Part shown: positions 34,083-43,870 of the stretch, piece by piece
How positions within the stretch are numbered: position 1 is the stretch's first letter
How the letters are laid out: each line of letters opens with the position of its first letter
Assembly: GCA_029204225.1 (NCBI GenBank)
Contig: CM055110.1
Span: 39,187,515 to 39,251,514, forward strand
Direction: 5' to 3'
Length of the DNA stretch: 64,000 nucleotides
From: Diphasiastrum complanatum
Lineage: Eukaryota > Streptophyta > Lycopodiopsida > Lycopodiales > Lycopodiaceae
Notes under the pieces: model-generated
The model's input: the letters and a program-made list of their open reading frames with translations, nothing else
Databases searched by the model: none
Told to the model about the DNA's origin: nothing
Translations under genes and position numbers: made by a program

Positions 34083-35275
34083 CTAAATTGGGTCAACAAA
34101 GAACAACTCTTCGTAGTACCGTCGTAGACAACCACCATTTACGACAGTGTCTAGGAGTGTCCCGTCAAGTGTTTGTAACTGGACTGCACCATTAGGAAAT
34201 ATTTTGTTAATAATGTATGGCCCTTCACTTCTGAACTTCAACTTGCCGGGGTGCTTCTTTGATGTATAAAGAAGTACCTGGTCACCTAAATGTAGATCTT
34301 TATTGCACAAGTGACGGTCATGCCAAGCTTTTTGGCGTCGTTTGTTAACTAGTTGTGTGTGATTAGTCTTGTTTCGCATAACTGGGCTAACGTAAATAGC
34401 CTGATTTTGACTTGTTGTTCGATTGAAGCCTTTTCAGAGAGATCTGTTGAAAAAGCCTCCGTAACTCTTAGCGAAGGTACTAAGAATTCTACGGGCATTA
34501 CCGCTTCTTGACCATATACTAAGTGGAAAGGGGTTACCCACCCAGTGGCTTTCTTCAGGGTGGTGCGGTAAGCCCAGATAGCTGAGAAAAGTTTTGTTTC
34601 CCAATCCGGACGACTGGTTTCAACTATCTTGGTTATAATTTTACAGATCGTCTTGTTAGTTGATTCAGCCTGGCCATTACACCTAGGATAGTACGGTGTA
34701 CTTTTTCTGTGAACGACAAGGTAATGGCGTAGGAGATTATCAATGACATCATTTAAAAAATGTGTGCCGCAATCACTAACAAGCTCAATGGGACAGCCAA
34801 AACGGGTAATAATGTTTTCGTAAAGAAAATGTACAACTGTTTTTGTGTTGGCGTCCTTCGTTGCTCGGGCCTCTACCCACTTAGTGGCGTAATCTGTGGC
34901 TATGAGGATGTATCGAGCTTGGGTATGTTTCACTGCTGGACTGATGGGTTCAACAAAGTCAATCCCCCACTTATGAAAGGCTTCGCCTTCTATAATGGGA
35001 GTCAATGGTGTGAAGTCTGCTTTGGTATTTTGCTTTGCTCTTTGACAGATATCACATGCTTTAATGACAGCAAACGTGTCTTTAAACAAAGATGGCCACC
35101 ACAATCCTGCTCGAAGGATAATCTTTGTTGTGGCTTCAACAGAAAAGTGGCCATTTCCAATGCCCTCATGAGCCTGAGATATTATCGGTCGTATCTCAAA
35201 TTCATAAGCACATCGTCAAATAATGCCATCAATGCACCTTTTGTAAAGTTGTCCCGCAATTAACTAAAAGGGCAC
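34083..35275 (-). pseudogene. Gypsy integrase (copy B)
   Basis: The zinc-binding part reads LIAGQLYKRCIDGII, TGA, RCAYEFEIRPI, then HEGIGNGHF ... CDICQRAK (HHCC kept). The catalytic core to 34,349 has WGIDFVEPI (Asp), ELVSDCGTHFLND (Asp; the usual Arg is Cys) and NGQAESTNK (Glu). The C-terminal stretch 34,379-34,083 reads KAWHDRHLCNKDLHLGDQVL, GKLKFRSEGPYIINKIFPNG (GPY module) and ends RRYYEELFFVDPI. There is no chromodomain. A stop lies where CGA (Arg) is expected and one frame change joins the last two parts. Copy C has the same layout with an intact GIDFVGP to end stretch. Confidence 0.85.
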
Positions 35276-35284
35276 TGCATTTAT

Positions 35285-35866
35285 TTAAAAAGAAAAAAAT
35301 TTCGTTGTACTCAGGCCTTCTTTTAGTTGTCCTGTTGCGAGGAACTGAGTGATCTTCTCAGCCCATAGGGGTGTGGCATTGATCTGAAAAAGGCATGCAT
35401 CAGGAAGATCATCGTTGACTGGTGCAGTTGCTTTTTCAGCACTTGGTAGTCTAGAAAGGTGATCCGCCATGAAATGTTGGGACCCTTTCCGAACGACTGT
35501 ACAGAAATTAAATTCCTCCAAAATTAGTAGCCATCGAGCTATTCGTCCCGTCTTACAGGACTTATTAACGATATATAGGAGTGCTTGATGGTCTGTGTAG
35601 AAAGCAAAGGTCTGGCCTAATAAATAATGTCGTAGTTGTTGTATCGCATAGACCATTGCCAACGCTTCTCTCTCGATAGTGGTATAGTTTACTTCAGCAG
35701 GCACCAGTTGTCTGCTTAAGAAACATATAGGAAAGTCCTTGCCATACTCGTCCGGTTGTGCAAGAAGACCCCCAATGGCATACTTACTTGCATCAGTATG
35801 CACATGGAATTCTTTCGTGTAATCTGGCGAGCGGAGTATGGGAGCCGTTGTGAGTGTTGTCTTCAA
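35285..35866 (-). pseudogene. Gypsy RNase H (copy B)
   Basis: The reading stretch keeps the catalytic set: FHVHTDASKYAIGGLLAQ (Asp), NYTTIEREALAMVYAIQQLR (Glu), TFAFYTDHQAL (Asp), FMADHLSRLPSA (Asp). It is in frame with RT, separated from it only by a TGA at 35,885-35,887 where the sequence reads RWTEE-stop-IKAFEELK. The same stop stands at the same codon in copy C. It would degrade RNA in RNA-DNA hybrids during reverse transcription. Confidence 0.85.
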
Positions 35867-35884
35867 CTCCTCAAAGGCCTTAAT

Positions 35885-37363
35885 TCATTCTTCGGTCCAG
35901 CGAGGATCTACCACAGCTAAATAAACGAGACGTGCCTTGTCAGCATAGTCGATTATAAAGATGCGATAGTAGTTGGTATGACCGAGGAAGACATATACTT
36001 CCTTCACTGTTGTAGGTAGGGGCATGTCCACGATAACCTTGATTTTTGACGGGTCGGTAGAAATACCGTCCTTTGATATTATATGCCCGAGTACAACTTC
36101 GTGAGTGACCCATATTTGACATTTATCAGGGTTTAGTGAGATGTCGAACCTACGACAACGAATGAAGATTTTCTCCAAGGCGTCTAGGTGCGTAGCAGCG
36201 GAAGAATGTACACCTAGATCGTCGTAATAAATCTCCATGACCTGATGTAACAGATCTTGAAAGGCCAGTTGCATGACCCGTTGGAATGTTGAGGGTGCGT
36301 TACATAAGCCAAAAGGCATAACGCTATAAGTGTAAATGCTGCTCTCTGTGGCAAAAGCCATTTTATGTTTATCTTCAGGGGCTATTTGAACAAGGAAATA
36401 GCTGTTGAACCCATCCAAGAAGCTGAAAGCTTCAACTCCTGCCATTTTCTCTAATATTTGGGTCATTAGGGGCAAGGGAAAATGGTCTCTTTGTAACCGC
36501 ATTAAGGTTCTTGAGGTCAACACAGATACGAAGCTTGCCATTTTTCTTGGGTACAACCACAATGGGTGATACCCAATCAGTATGTTGGACTTCATAAATA
36601 AAGCCAGCATCCAGCAATTTTTCTTAATATCTTCATTGATCCTCTCATGATAGACTGGGTTACTGTGGTAAGGTTTAGCCCTAATAAGCTTAGCATTGTC
36701 TTCTAGAGAAATCCGATGTACTACTATTTCAGGGGGGATTCCTTTCATCTCGGTATAATTCCATGCAAATACATCCCTGTATTTGCATAATAAAGTCTCT
36801 AGATCAGACAGTTGGGTTGATGACAAATGTGCACCAACATGAACTATTCGATCTATGTCCTCGTTAGGATCTTTAAGGTTTAGTGGAATTGTCTTAGCGG
36901 GTCCTTCAAAGGAATTGGAACTTGGTGTAGGTTCCCAATGTGGCTGCGGTAACTGGATAACAACGTCATCCAGTGTAAAGTCTTTGAACTTCTGTGGAAG
37001 ATTGAAAGGTGGGTCCACAAAATGTTCTGGGAGTTTAGGAATCATTTGAGGTGATTCTTTACCAGACATGGAAGTTTTGTCGGAGTGTTTGTTGTTTGTC
37101 CCCTCTGACAAGGGCTTGATTGGCTGTTTAGGCTTCACACACATCTGTTTTTGTCGCTCAGTTAATTTTGTATCAATAATGTTATTTTTTTGTAACCGAG
37201 ATTTTTGTGATTTTTGAATGGGTGGTTTTGTGGCCTCACTTACCATATCGTCGTCGATTGTATCCCAGACTTCATCGAGATACACGTCCCAAGTATATAC
37301 TTTGGTTTTGGGCCTATATGCTTGTGTGTTTGGTACTTTGGATGTTAGTTGGACATGAGCCAC
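35885..37363 (-). pseudogene. Gypsy reverse transcriptase with N-terminal linker (copy B)
   Basis: A 492-codon open stretch. The N-terminal half is the protease-RT linker (VYTWDVYLDEVWDTIDDDMV, then HVGAHLSSTQLSDLETLLCK, YRDVFAWNYTEMKGIPP). Then RT: SFLDGFNSYFLVQIAPED (motif A Asp), YSVMPFGLCNAPSTFQRVMQ, EIYYDDLGVHS (DD box), LNPDKCQIW, LGHIISKDGISTDPSKI. About residues 247-294 (36,625-36,480) are out of frame. The true RT motif (LLDAGFIYEVQHTDWVSPIV, PKKNGKLRICVDLKNLN) lies in another frame at 36,617-36,432, so two compensating slips keep the frame open while destroying the finger region. Confidence 0.85.
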
Positions 37364-38120
37364 GATCCTGGTGACTTGATCTCCTTAGGAATGACTTTGG
37401 ACGAATAACGTTGAGCATCTAGATAGAGGAGTACATGATCATCCGTCATTTCGACATCATCCATGGAAAGAATACCTTCTTCCAAAACATGGGCAGTAGA
37501 GACAGTAGGTTCTCCTGGGCACCAAGCTATAGGAATGGGGTCTATCATCATAAGGGGGATGATGGGTGTGTCAATGTCCTTAGAAGATGGAAGAATACCC
37601 ACATCTTCTACAGCCGTTTCGATACGACATCGATTGGAATCCGCACAGTCCACGATAGCTAGTGCATGACCCCAATTGATTATGTCTGTGGTTCATGTAT
37701 AGTGGCCTTTTGGTTGGATTGGGACACTATCTGATTCATCATATGTTGTAGATGACCAATCATCGTATACTTTGGCTGGCTTGACATGGCCATTTAACTC
37801 AACCGTGACTCGTTTATTGTGGTTGCCAAAGGTAATTTTGTTGTTCTTCCAGTCTTGGACAACACCTGCCATCTGGAGCCAGGGTGTACCAAGGAGGAGT
37901 TTATACGTATTGGCATCTTCTGGTAGGTCTAAGATGACATAATTGATGATAAACTTGACACCTGCTATTCGAACTTTTATATTTGATAAATGACCAGCAG
38001 GGTCGGTAACTCATTGATCAGCTATACAAAGTCTATATCGTGGTTGATCAAGGGTATTGAAGCCCCATGACTTTGTCAATGACAAAGCCATTCTTGCAAA
38101 AATTCATCTCAAAATTCGTT
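37364..38120 (-). pseudogene. Gypsy protease region (copy B)
   Basis: The minus strand around 38,095-37,700 reads DQPRYRLCIADQ, TGA, VTDPAGHLSNIKVRIAGVKF, IINYVILDLPEDANTYKLLL, GTPWLQMAGVVQDW. This is the flap and C-terminal LLGxPWL part of a gypsy retropepsin. The N-terminal catalytic D(S/T)G was not found; the nearest match reads KNGFVIDKVMGL in a different frame. After a TGA at about 37,700 the linker continues (37,653-37,345: IDTPIIPLMMIDPIPIAWCP), homologous to copy C. Confidence 0.7.
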
Positions 38121-38222
38121 GTATTGCCTTTGTTCCACTTTTTGGTCTGGGTAATCTTTTGGTAATGTGGAGGCCGTCAAATGGCTTCTATGTGGGTCAG
38201 CTAATTGTCCATGGTTTTGCTG

Positions 38223-39964
38223 CTATTCTTGTTGTTGACGTTGTGCTCTAGTAAGAACTCTAACAGGTTCGGATGTGATATGAAATGCTGGAAGGATCTT
38301 GTTAGGTTGTTTAGGACAGTCTTTGAAGCTGTGTTTGCAGACACAGTCGGGACATTCTGCATGGTATTGGTTTTTAACTTTACAATCAGCCAGGAAATGT
38401 CCTGTTTCGCCACAGATAAAGCAGTGGTTGCTCATGTGTCCGGTGGCGATAGTGTAACCATCTTGGATGGCTAGCTGAGTTGGGTTTTCTTGTGGTGTGG
38501 AATACTTAGCTTATTTGCATGAGCGTGAGTTGTCGGTTTGATACTGGTGATGGCTAGATGATGAAATCGATGTATCATGATGATATGATTGATCGTAGGA
38601 GTTTTCTACCAGGTGTGTGCGTGCATACTCTCGAGGATGTCTATTTTTTTGTGCTCCTAGATCCTGTAGTCCTCGTGGTGGTGGTCCTAAGAGTGCCAGC
38701 TGTTGTTGAGGTTCATGTTTAGGTTGTCTAGGCAACTCTTGTATATGGATCTGGTTGTTTCGTGGTGGATAGGACGTGTGTTGTTGCTGTGAAACAAATG
38801 TTTGTCGAGGAGGTTGATAATGTCCTCCTGACTGGTTGTGAGGCTGATTCCTCAGGTTATAATAGCAATAAAGGGAGGTACGCCCCATAAAGTCGCAGAT
38901 TTCACATTTGATCGAGGTATCTGGGACCGGTTGGTATGAAGGGCACTCATTGCCAGTGTGTGTACCTCGGCAGTGAGGGCACCACGTGTTCTCTCATCTA
39001 TGATGGATTTGGCCAGTGGGTAACTGACCTGGCATCGAACTTTGGATAGACTTAAGAGTGTTTTGAAACTCTTTTGTGAGTTTCTCCATCTGTCGTTGGT
39101 GTTGCTGATTAAGCAACTCCATCTGTGTTTTCCATAATTGTTCTCGTGTGTCATCGTTTGGTCGAGCTTCTTGGACAGCACAATGTGCTCTCCGTTCTCG
39201 TGGTTCCTCAACATCTGAGCCCTCGTCTTCTTCTTGAATGGCATCAGACATGGCTTGTTCAATGATGTATATTCATTATTGGAACGAAGTTCACGTCTGA
39301 TCCATTGGGGAAGTCCAACGAGGAACCAAATGATGAGCATGGACGCGGTAGGTTGCTCTTGTATTTGACTTTTTAATTGTTTAAATCGTTCGATATAGTC
39401 ACGTACTTTTTTGTCTTTTGTCATTTTGATATTACTTAGTTTGACAAAAGGACTTTCTATCAAGCAAAAAGGCTTGAACCGTTTGATAAATGCCTCTTTC
39501 AAGAGTAACCAGTCACGTTTATTTTCATGATCAAGATTAAAAAACCACTCTCGTGCGCGATCGATCATGGTCATCGAGAAGAGCTGTACCATGGCCTCTG
39601 GTGATGTCTCGTCGTAGATGTCACAGGCATTCTCAAAGACTTAGAGAAATCTCTGAGGATCAGTGTTACCATCGTACTTAGGTAAGTCTAGCTTTGGGGT
39701 CCTTTTTTCAGTATGTGGAATATTATTTGCGAAAGCTCCGTTTAAGTGAGCTCTTGCATGGGATGATTCGGCAGCATGGAATTGTGGTCGTTCGTATGGA
39801 GCTTCATAACGCATAGGTTCCCATCTGTCGAATGGGTTTGTGGATGGCTCTTGGACTTGGGATTTCATCCGGGAATACCTGTTAAATCGAGCCTGTTCGG
39901 TAGATGGGGAGACCATCTCTGGTGGATAGTCCTCTGTAGTATTCGGATCGTAAGAGTGATCCAT
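38223..39964 (-). pseudogene. Gypsy gag with zinc knuckle (copy B)
   Basis: Starts at ATG 39,964 (MDHSYDPNTTEDYPPEMV). LDLPKYDGNTDPQRFL then a TAA at 39,641, then MVQLFSMTMIDRAREWFFNL, LLKEAFIKRFKPF, KVRDYIERFKQLKSQIQEQP and IWFLVGLPQWIRREL (Retrotrans_gag core). A frame slip near 39,250 continues the match as AIQEEDEGSDVEEPRERRAH and a helical stretch ending SMPGQLPTGQIHHR. Two Cys pairs (WCPHCRGTHTGNECP; KCEICDF) follow, then a Gln/His/Pro-rich stretch (38,888-38,511) and at 38,435-38,223 an intact CCHC knuckle, CFICGETGHFLADC, followed by CPDCVCKHSFKDCP. Nucleic-acid binding and particle formation are the expected roles. Confidence 0.8.
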
Positions 39965-41573
39965 GACAGCTCATAGAGTGTCGTAGGATTGTGGAAATAA
40001 ACTCGTGCACTCCGGTTACGGTGGATACGGTTGTCAGAATGTAGTTGTTGTAGTGTGTTATGGGTTGATTTCGGTTTGGGATGGTCGATGGAGGTCGATT
40101 ATGGTGGAGGATTGCGGCTATGACGGTTGTTCGCAGTCGTTGGTGGTCATTTACGGTGGAGGATTGCGGCTATGATGTAGTCGTAAGAGGCCATAAGATG
40201 ACAGTTGTGGCGGACAGGGATGGTGGTTTGTAGGTGGTCGTTTGCGGGCTGGCAGTCGTGAAGGTCGATGGAGGCTGGCAGGCGATGGTGGTTGATTGTG
40301 GTGAAGGATTGCGGATGTGGCGTAGTCTTAGGAGGCCGTAAGCTGTTATATTGCGGGCGATTGCGGCTATGGAGGGTCGTAGGATATGGTTGTGGTAGTC
40401 TATTGCAGTTTGGCAGTCGTGTAAGGCCGTTTGTGGGTGGTGTGGCAGTTTATTGCGATGTGGTGTAGTCGTTGGAAGCCGTAAGATGGCTGTGGTGACT
40501 GTCTATGATGGTGGGGATGATTGTTTGTGGGTTGGCAGTCGAGAAGGTTTCATAGTGGGCCGTAAGATGGCTGATGTGGTGGTCGGGAGCGGTTGATGGA
40601 GGTCATTGAAGGCCGTAAACCGTAATATTGCGGTCTACTACGGTTTGTCACGGTCAAGGACGGATGTGCATCGGTCGGAACATGAGTGAGACTCCGGCTC
40701 CGATTGAAATTTGACAGGGGTCTGGCTTTGGTTGAGATTGGAACTAGGTCGTTGATTGAGAGGTGACTGTGGCCTCCGGTTGAGATTCAAGAGCAGTGCT
40801 CAGGTTGAGATTTGAGCGGAGTGCTCCGGTTGAGATTTGAGAAGAGTGCTCTGGTCGAGATCTAAGCAGAGTGCTCCGGTCGAGATCTAAGGAGAGTTCT
40901 TCAGTTGAGATTTGAACGAAATGCTTTGGTCGAGATCTGACAGAAGTGCTTCGGTCGAGATCTGAACAGAGTGCTTCGGTCGAGATTGGACTGAACACTC
41001 CGGTTGAGATGTGAGCGAAATGCTCTGGTTGAGAATTGATGGCAGTGCTCCGGTCAAGTTCTGACTGAGCACTCCGGTTGAGATGCGAGCGAAATGCTCC
41101 GGTTGAGAATTGATGGCAGTGCTCCAGTCGAGTTTTGACTGAACACTCCGGTTGAGGCGCGAAAGAGCGCTCAGGCTGAAATCTGGCTGAGATGTGACGG
41201 TTTCCTTCGGTCGATATGTCAAAGAGATGTTCGTTCTAAATGTGGAGTTATGACTCCATTTGAGTTTTGAATGATTAGCGGCAGTTGAGGTGTAACTCAG
41301 GACATGTTAGGATCATGAAGTTGTGGTTCGGTTGAGAGGTATGAGATAGTGATCCGGTCAAGACTTGAGTCGTGGAGCTCATCGTGGTGAGGATCGTGAG
41401 ACTCCGGTTGAGAAACAAGCAGGACTTCGGTTAAGACCGAAGTGATGAGCTCGGCAATGAATGTGTAGGAGCTCTCAGAAGATGGTGTCGCAACACAGGA
41501 GATTGAGATATGGCTTGGTTGAGCGTGTGTGTAGCTGTGGAGCGTGGATAAATGTTCACTTATTCACTGAATA
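39965..41573 (-). other. Repeat-rich 5' leader of gypsy copy B
   Basis: No gene. 40,020-40,640 is G/T-rich with imperfect repeats around GAGGATTGCGGCTATG and GGCCGTAAGATGGCTG. 40,680-41,420 is a minisatellite of 25-33 bp units with the core GGT(C/T)GAGAT(C/T)TGA, the same core as in the spacers and in copy D. On the minus strand this leader separates 5' LTR and gag by 1.6 kb. Confidence 0.7.
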
Positions 41574-42404
41574 TGTGAACACATTTTTTCTCTTTCTTTT
41601 GTTGCTTATCTCTCTTGGATTACTTCTGTTGTTATGGTTCTTTGTGATTACTCTTCTTATTAGAACGGTTACAGAGCAGAAGCAATATTCAAGGACGCAT
41701 TACGTATTTCCCAGCCTGTCAGTGGCTAACTCAAATCCGATACTCAGCTACATGCATACACTAGCCATGCAACCATCTACAGCTCAAGCAGATCAATGTT
41801 CAGCACAGAGAGCGATCCTACTACTAACTACTGAATCAAAGAACAATCAAGAACTAGATTAGCTATTGAAACTAAAACAAGATTCAAGAAACAAGAAACA
41901 AGATTCCTAGCAACATTTAACAATCTAAGAATCAAGAAACACACATTACTTGATGCTTAGATTATCCATGAACATCAAGAACTAGAATGTCAAGACTATG
42001 CAAGATTTACCCAAATTTCTAGCCTCTATAATTTACTGAATGTTGATTTCTACAAGATTTCACAAGCAAGAACTGAAGCTAATCCACAACTGAGCAAGAA
42101 CAAGAAACAAGAACCTAGTTAATCCACAAGCAAGGAATCAAGCATGCTCATAGAAATATCACTCAAGATCATTGCCATGAACAAGGAGCTTAATGATCTT
42201 CAAGAACTCGTGGAGGATCCTCTTTATGAGCTCAGGAGAACTTGAAAATACAATCAAAGCTCCCTCACAAGAGAGAGGGGCCCTTAAATAAGCAAGAAGG
42301 CTGCCCATGTGGAGCCCATGTGGCAATTCCACTAAATTAGAAATTACATGTGGAATTTGCCCTTCCACTAGAGGTCACCATCAAAAGATGGCTCACTCTT
42401 ACTA
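41574..42404 (-). repeat. 5' LTR of gypsy copy B, truncated
   Basis: It matches 27,797 to about 28,610 with only scattered differences (same TGTGAACAC start, same ACAAGATTCAAGAAACAAG and CCCTTAAATAAGCAAGAAGG parts) and carries a few bases absent from the other copy. The match stops abruptly after CTCACTCTTACTA at about 42,404, so roughly 250 bases of the LTR are missing and copia gag sequence begins instead. Confidence 0.8.
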
Positions 42405-42854
42405 CATCAACTACTGTGGTGCTGGGACCTGGTGCTCTTGTCTTGATGTGGCGAGTTGAGCGAAGATCGTTTTGATCTTCTCAACGTGCTGGTCTAACTG
42501 GTTGCCATCCCACCATATGGATTGCAGCTAATTGTGAAGGTGCATGACTGAAGCTGCAGTCCTCACTTCATACTTATGCTTAAATCTTTCCCATGCTACA
42601 TGGCTGCTTTCGCAATCTTCAATCTACATGAGTAGATCTTTATTTATGGACGAAACGATGATCGCCATTGCGCGCTCATCCTTTCTGATCCATTCAGCTC
42701 TTTTCGGGTGTCCCTTTGGAGGCTGCACCTCTGAGAGCTTGGTCACCGACCAGATGCCTTTGCCCTTCAGGAGTGTTTTGATTTTGAATTTCCAGATTTT
42801 GTAATTTGCACCATCAAGATTGATTGCTAATCTAGTCTGGAGTGTCGTAGCCAT
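42405..42854 (-). pseudogene. Copia gag start, truncated
   Basis: From ATG 42,854 on the minus strand: MATTLQTRLAINLDGANYKI, WKFKIKTLLKGKGIW, DERAMAIIVSSINKDLLM, stop, then ESSHVAWERFKHKYEVR and WWDGNQLDQHVEKIKTIFAQ. This is the UBN2 part of copia gag with LDGxNYxxWK. It ends at 42,405 in mid domain, joined to the truncated gypsy LTR. The start agrees with the primer-binding site 53 bases upstream. Confidence 0.8.
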
Positions 42855-42906
42855 ATTGTGTTGTCTGGAAGAATCACTGCTGGGATATCAGTAGTGATAA
42901 CGTTTA

Positions 42907-42919
42907 GGCTCTGATACCA
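42907..42919 (-). other. Primer-binding site of the minus-strand copia
   Basis: The minus strand reads TGGTATCAGAGCC directly after the LTR end GACA. This is the classic initiator-Met-tRNA site without mismatch. Confidence 0.9.
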
Positions 42920-43577
42920 TGTCGCAGAAGCTTTTTCTTGTGTTTCGTGTTCGTCCTCTCTTCTGATTCGTGAACAATTTTCAGTCTTTAAATTTTCTTT
43001 TTGTGCAGAAGCTCTTACGAGACCCCAAACACTCGACTATGCATCATATTTTAGCAATCAAGAGACACAGCACAAGGCCAAGAGATGCACAAAATAGAGC
43101 GACTATATTGTCAGTTTGGTTTTAGAGCAAGATCGTCAGTGTCTCGCTCGTTGGCGGAATGACTCTCTGCTCTTTCGCTGTGTTTTGCTTGTTGGCAGAC
43201 TTTCATGCATAGCTATGGTATTTTTGTTTTCTTACTCTATTCGCTACGTCTCTCTCTGTTTCTTACAGATTTCTATATTCACTATCTCTCTTCTTACAGT
43301 TATGATCCAGAGAGGATTGTTTATACCTCGACTATGTGGAGTTTACAAGATAGCTAACTCTTCGTGTGTTTTCGTTCTTTTCATTTCTTTTTATAGTTTT
43401 CGTTTTGCGTCCATTTTGTGCTTTGCGGTCCTGAAGGTGTGTTTACGATTCGCGATTGATTTGCAAATCGTTCATGCTTCGAGTCAAAGACACATTGACT
43501 ATCGCGAATTGTTCTCGTTCGACCTTCGTGTCTTGTTCGTGCTGCGACAAAGTTGCAGGAGTTCACCATTTCTGACA
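42920..43577 (-). repeat. 5' LTR of the minus-strand copia
   Basis: 658 bases with a 4-base terminal inverted repeat (TGTC...GACA). The inner end abuts the primer-binding site. The outer end at 43,577 abuts gypsy gag codons (VRDYIEHFKRL), so the element inserted in the gag of gypsy copy C. Its 3' LTR and most of the body are gone. Confidence 0.75.
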
Positions 43578-43870
43578 GTACGTGACTATATTGAGCACTT
43601 TAAGCGTCTCAGAAGTCAAGTCCAGAAACAACCAACTGAGAAAATGTTGATCATATGGTTTCTCATTGGTCTTCCCAGACGCATCCGGAAAGAGCTTAAA
43701 CCTAGAGAAGAGTTTTTTTTTTTCTGCTATGTACGATGCCATTCGTGAAGAAGATGAAGGTTCTGATGATGAGGACCAGAAAGAGTAAAAAGCTCACCAT
43801 GTATTCCTTGATAACCGTCCAAGTGAGCCCCGAGATTTCGACCAGGTCTAGAGAAGTTCACCAAGATGAC
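43578..43870 (+). pseudogene. Gypsy gag fragment (copy C)
   Basis: VRDYIEHFKRLRSQVQKQPT and IWFLIGLPRRIRKELKP match copy B gag closely. After a poly-T slip near 43,717 the frame changes to AIREEDEGSDDEDQKE, TAG, KAHHVFLDNRPSEPRD. The first half of gag lies beyond the copia insertion and is not present. Confidence 0.75.

Larger units (their letters stand above)
27797..42404 (-). mobile_element. Ty3/gypsy retrotransposon copy B with extra 3' gene, about 14.6 kb
   Basis: Minus-strand order from the right: truncated 5' LTR (42,404-41,574), repeat-rich leader, gag with zinc knuckle, protease, RT, RNase H, integrase without chromodomain, minisatellite spacer, ORF-X, polypurine tract, 3' LTR (28,860-27,797). 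RT before integrase is the gypsy order; the integrase C-terminus ends shortly after a GPY module, as in non-chromodomain (Tat/Athila-like) lineages, though the lineage is inference. The 3' LTR is also followed on its left by leader-type repeats, so it is shared with the next element (copy D). Stops and frameshifts occur in every gene. No clear primer-binding site was recognised. Confidence 0.85.

Noticed and set aside
34760-35263. 167-codon plus-strand frame
   Set aside because: Lies antisense over the clearly identified gypsy integrase.
40744-41222. Minus-strand frames with ISTEA/SDLDRS repeats as a repeat protein gene
   Set aside because: They translate the leader minisatellite; frames shift from unit to unit, and the place is upstream of gag.
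43116-43560. Plus-strand hydrophobic frame before gypsy gag
   Set aside because: It runs through the copia LTR and merges with gag codons only by chance.
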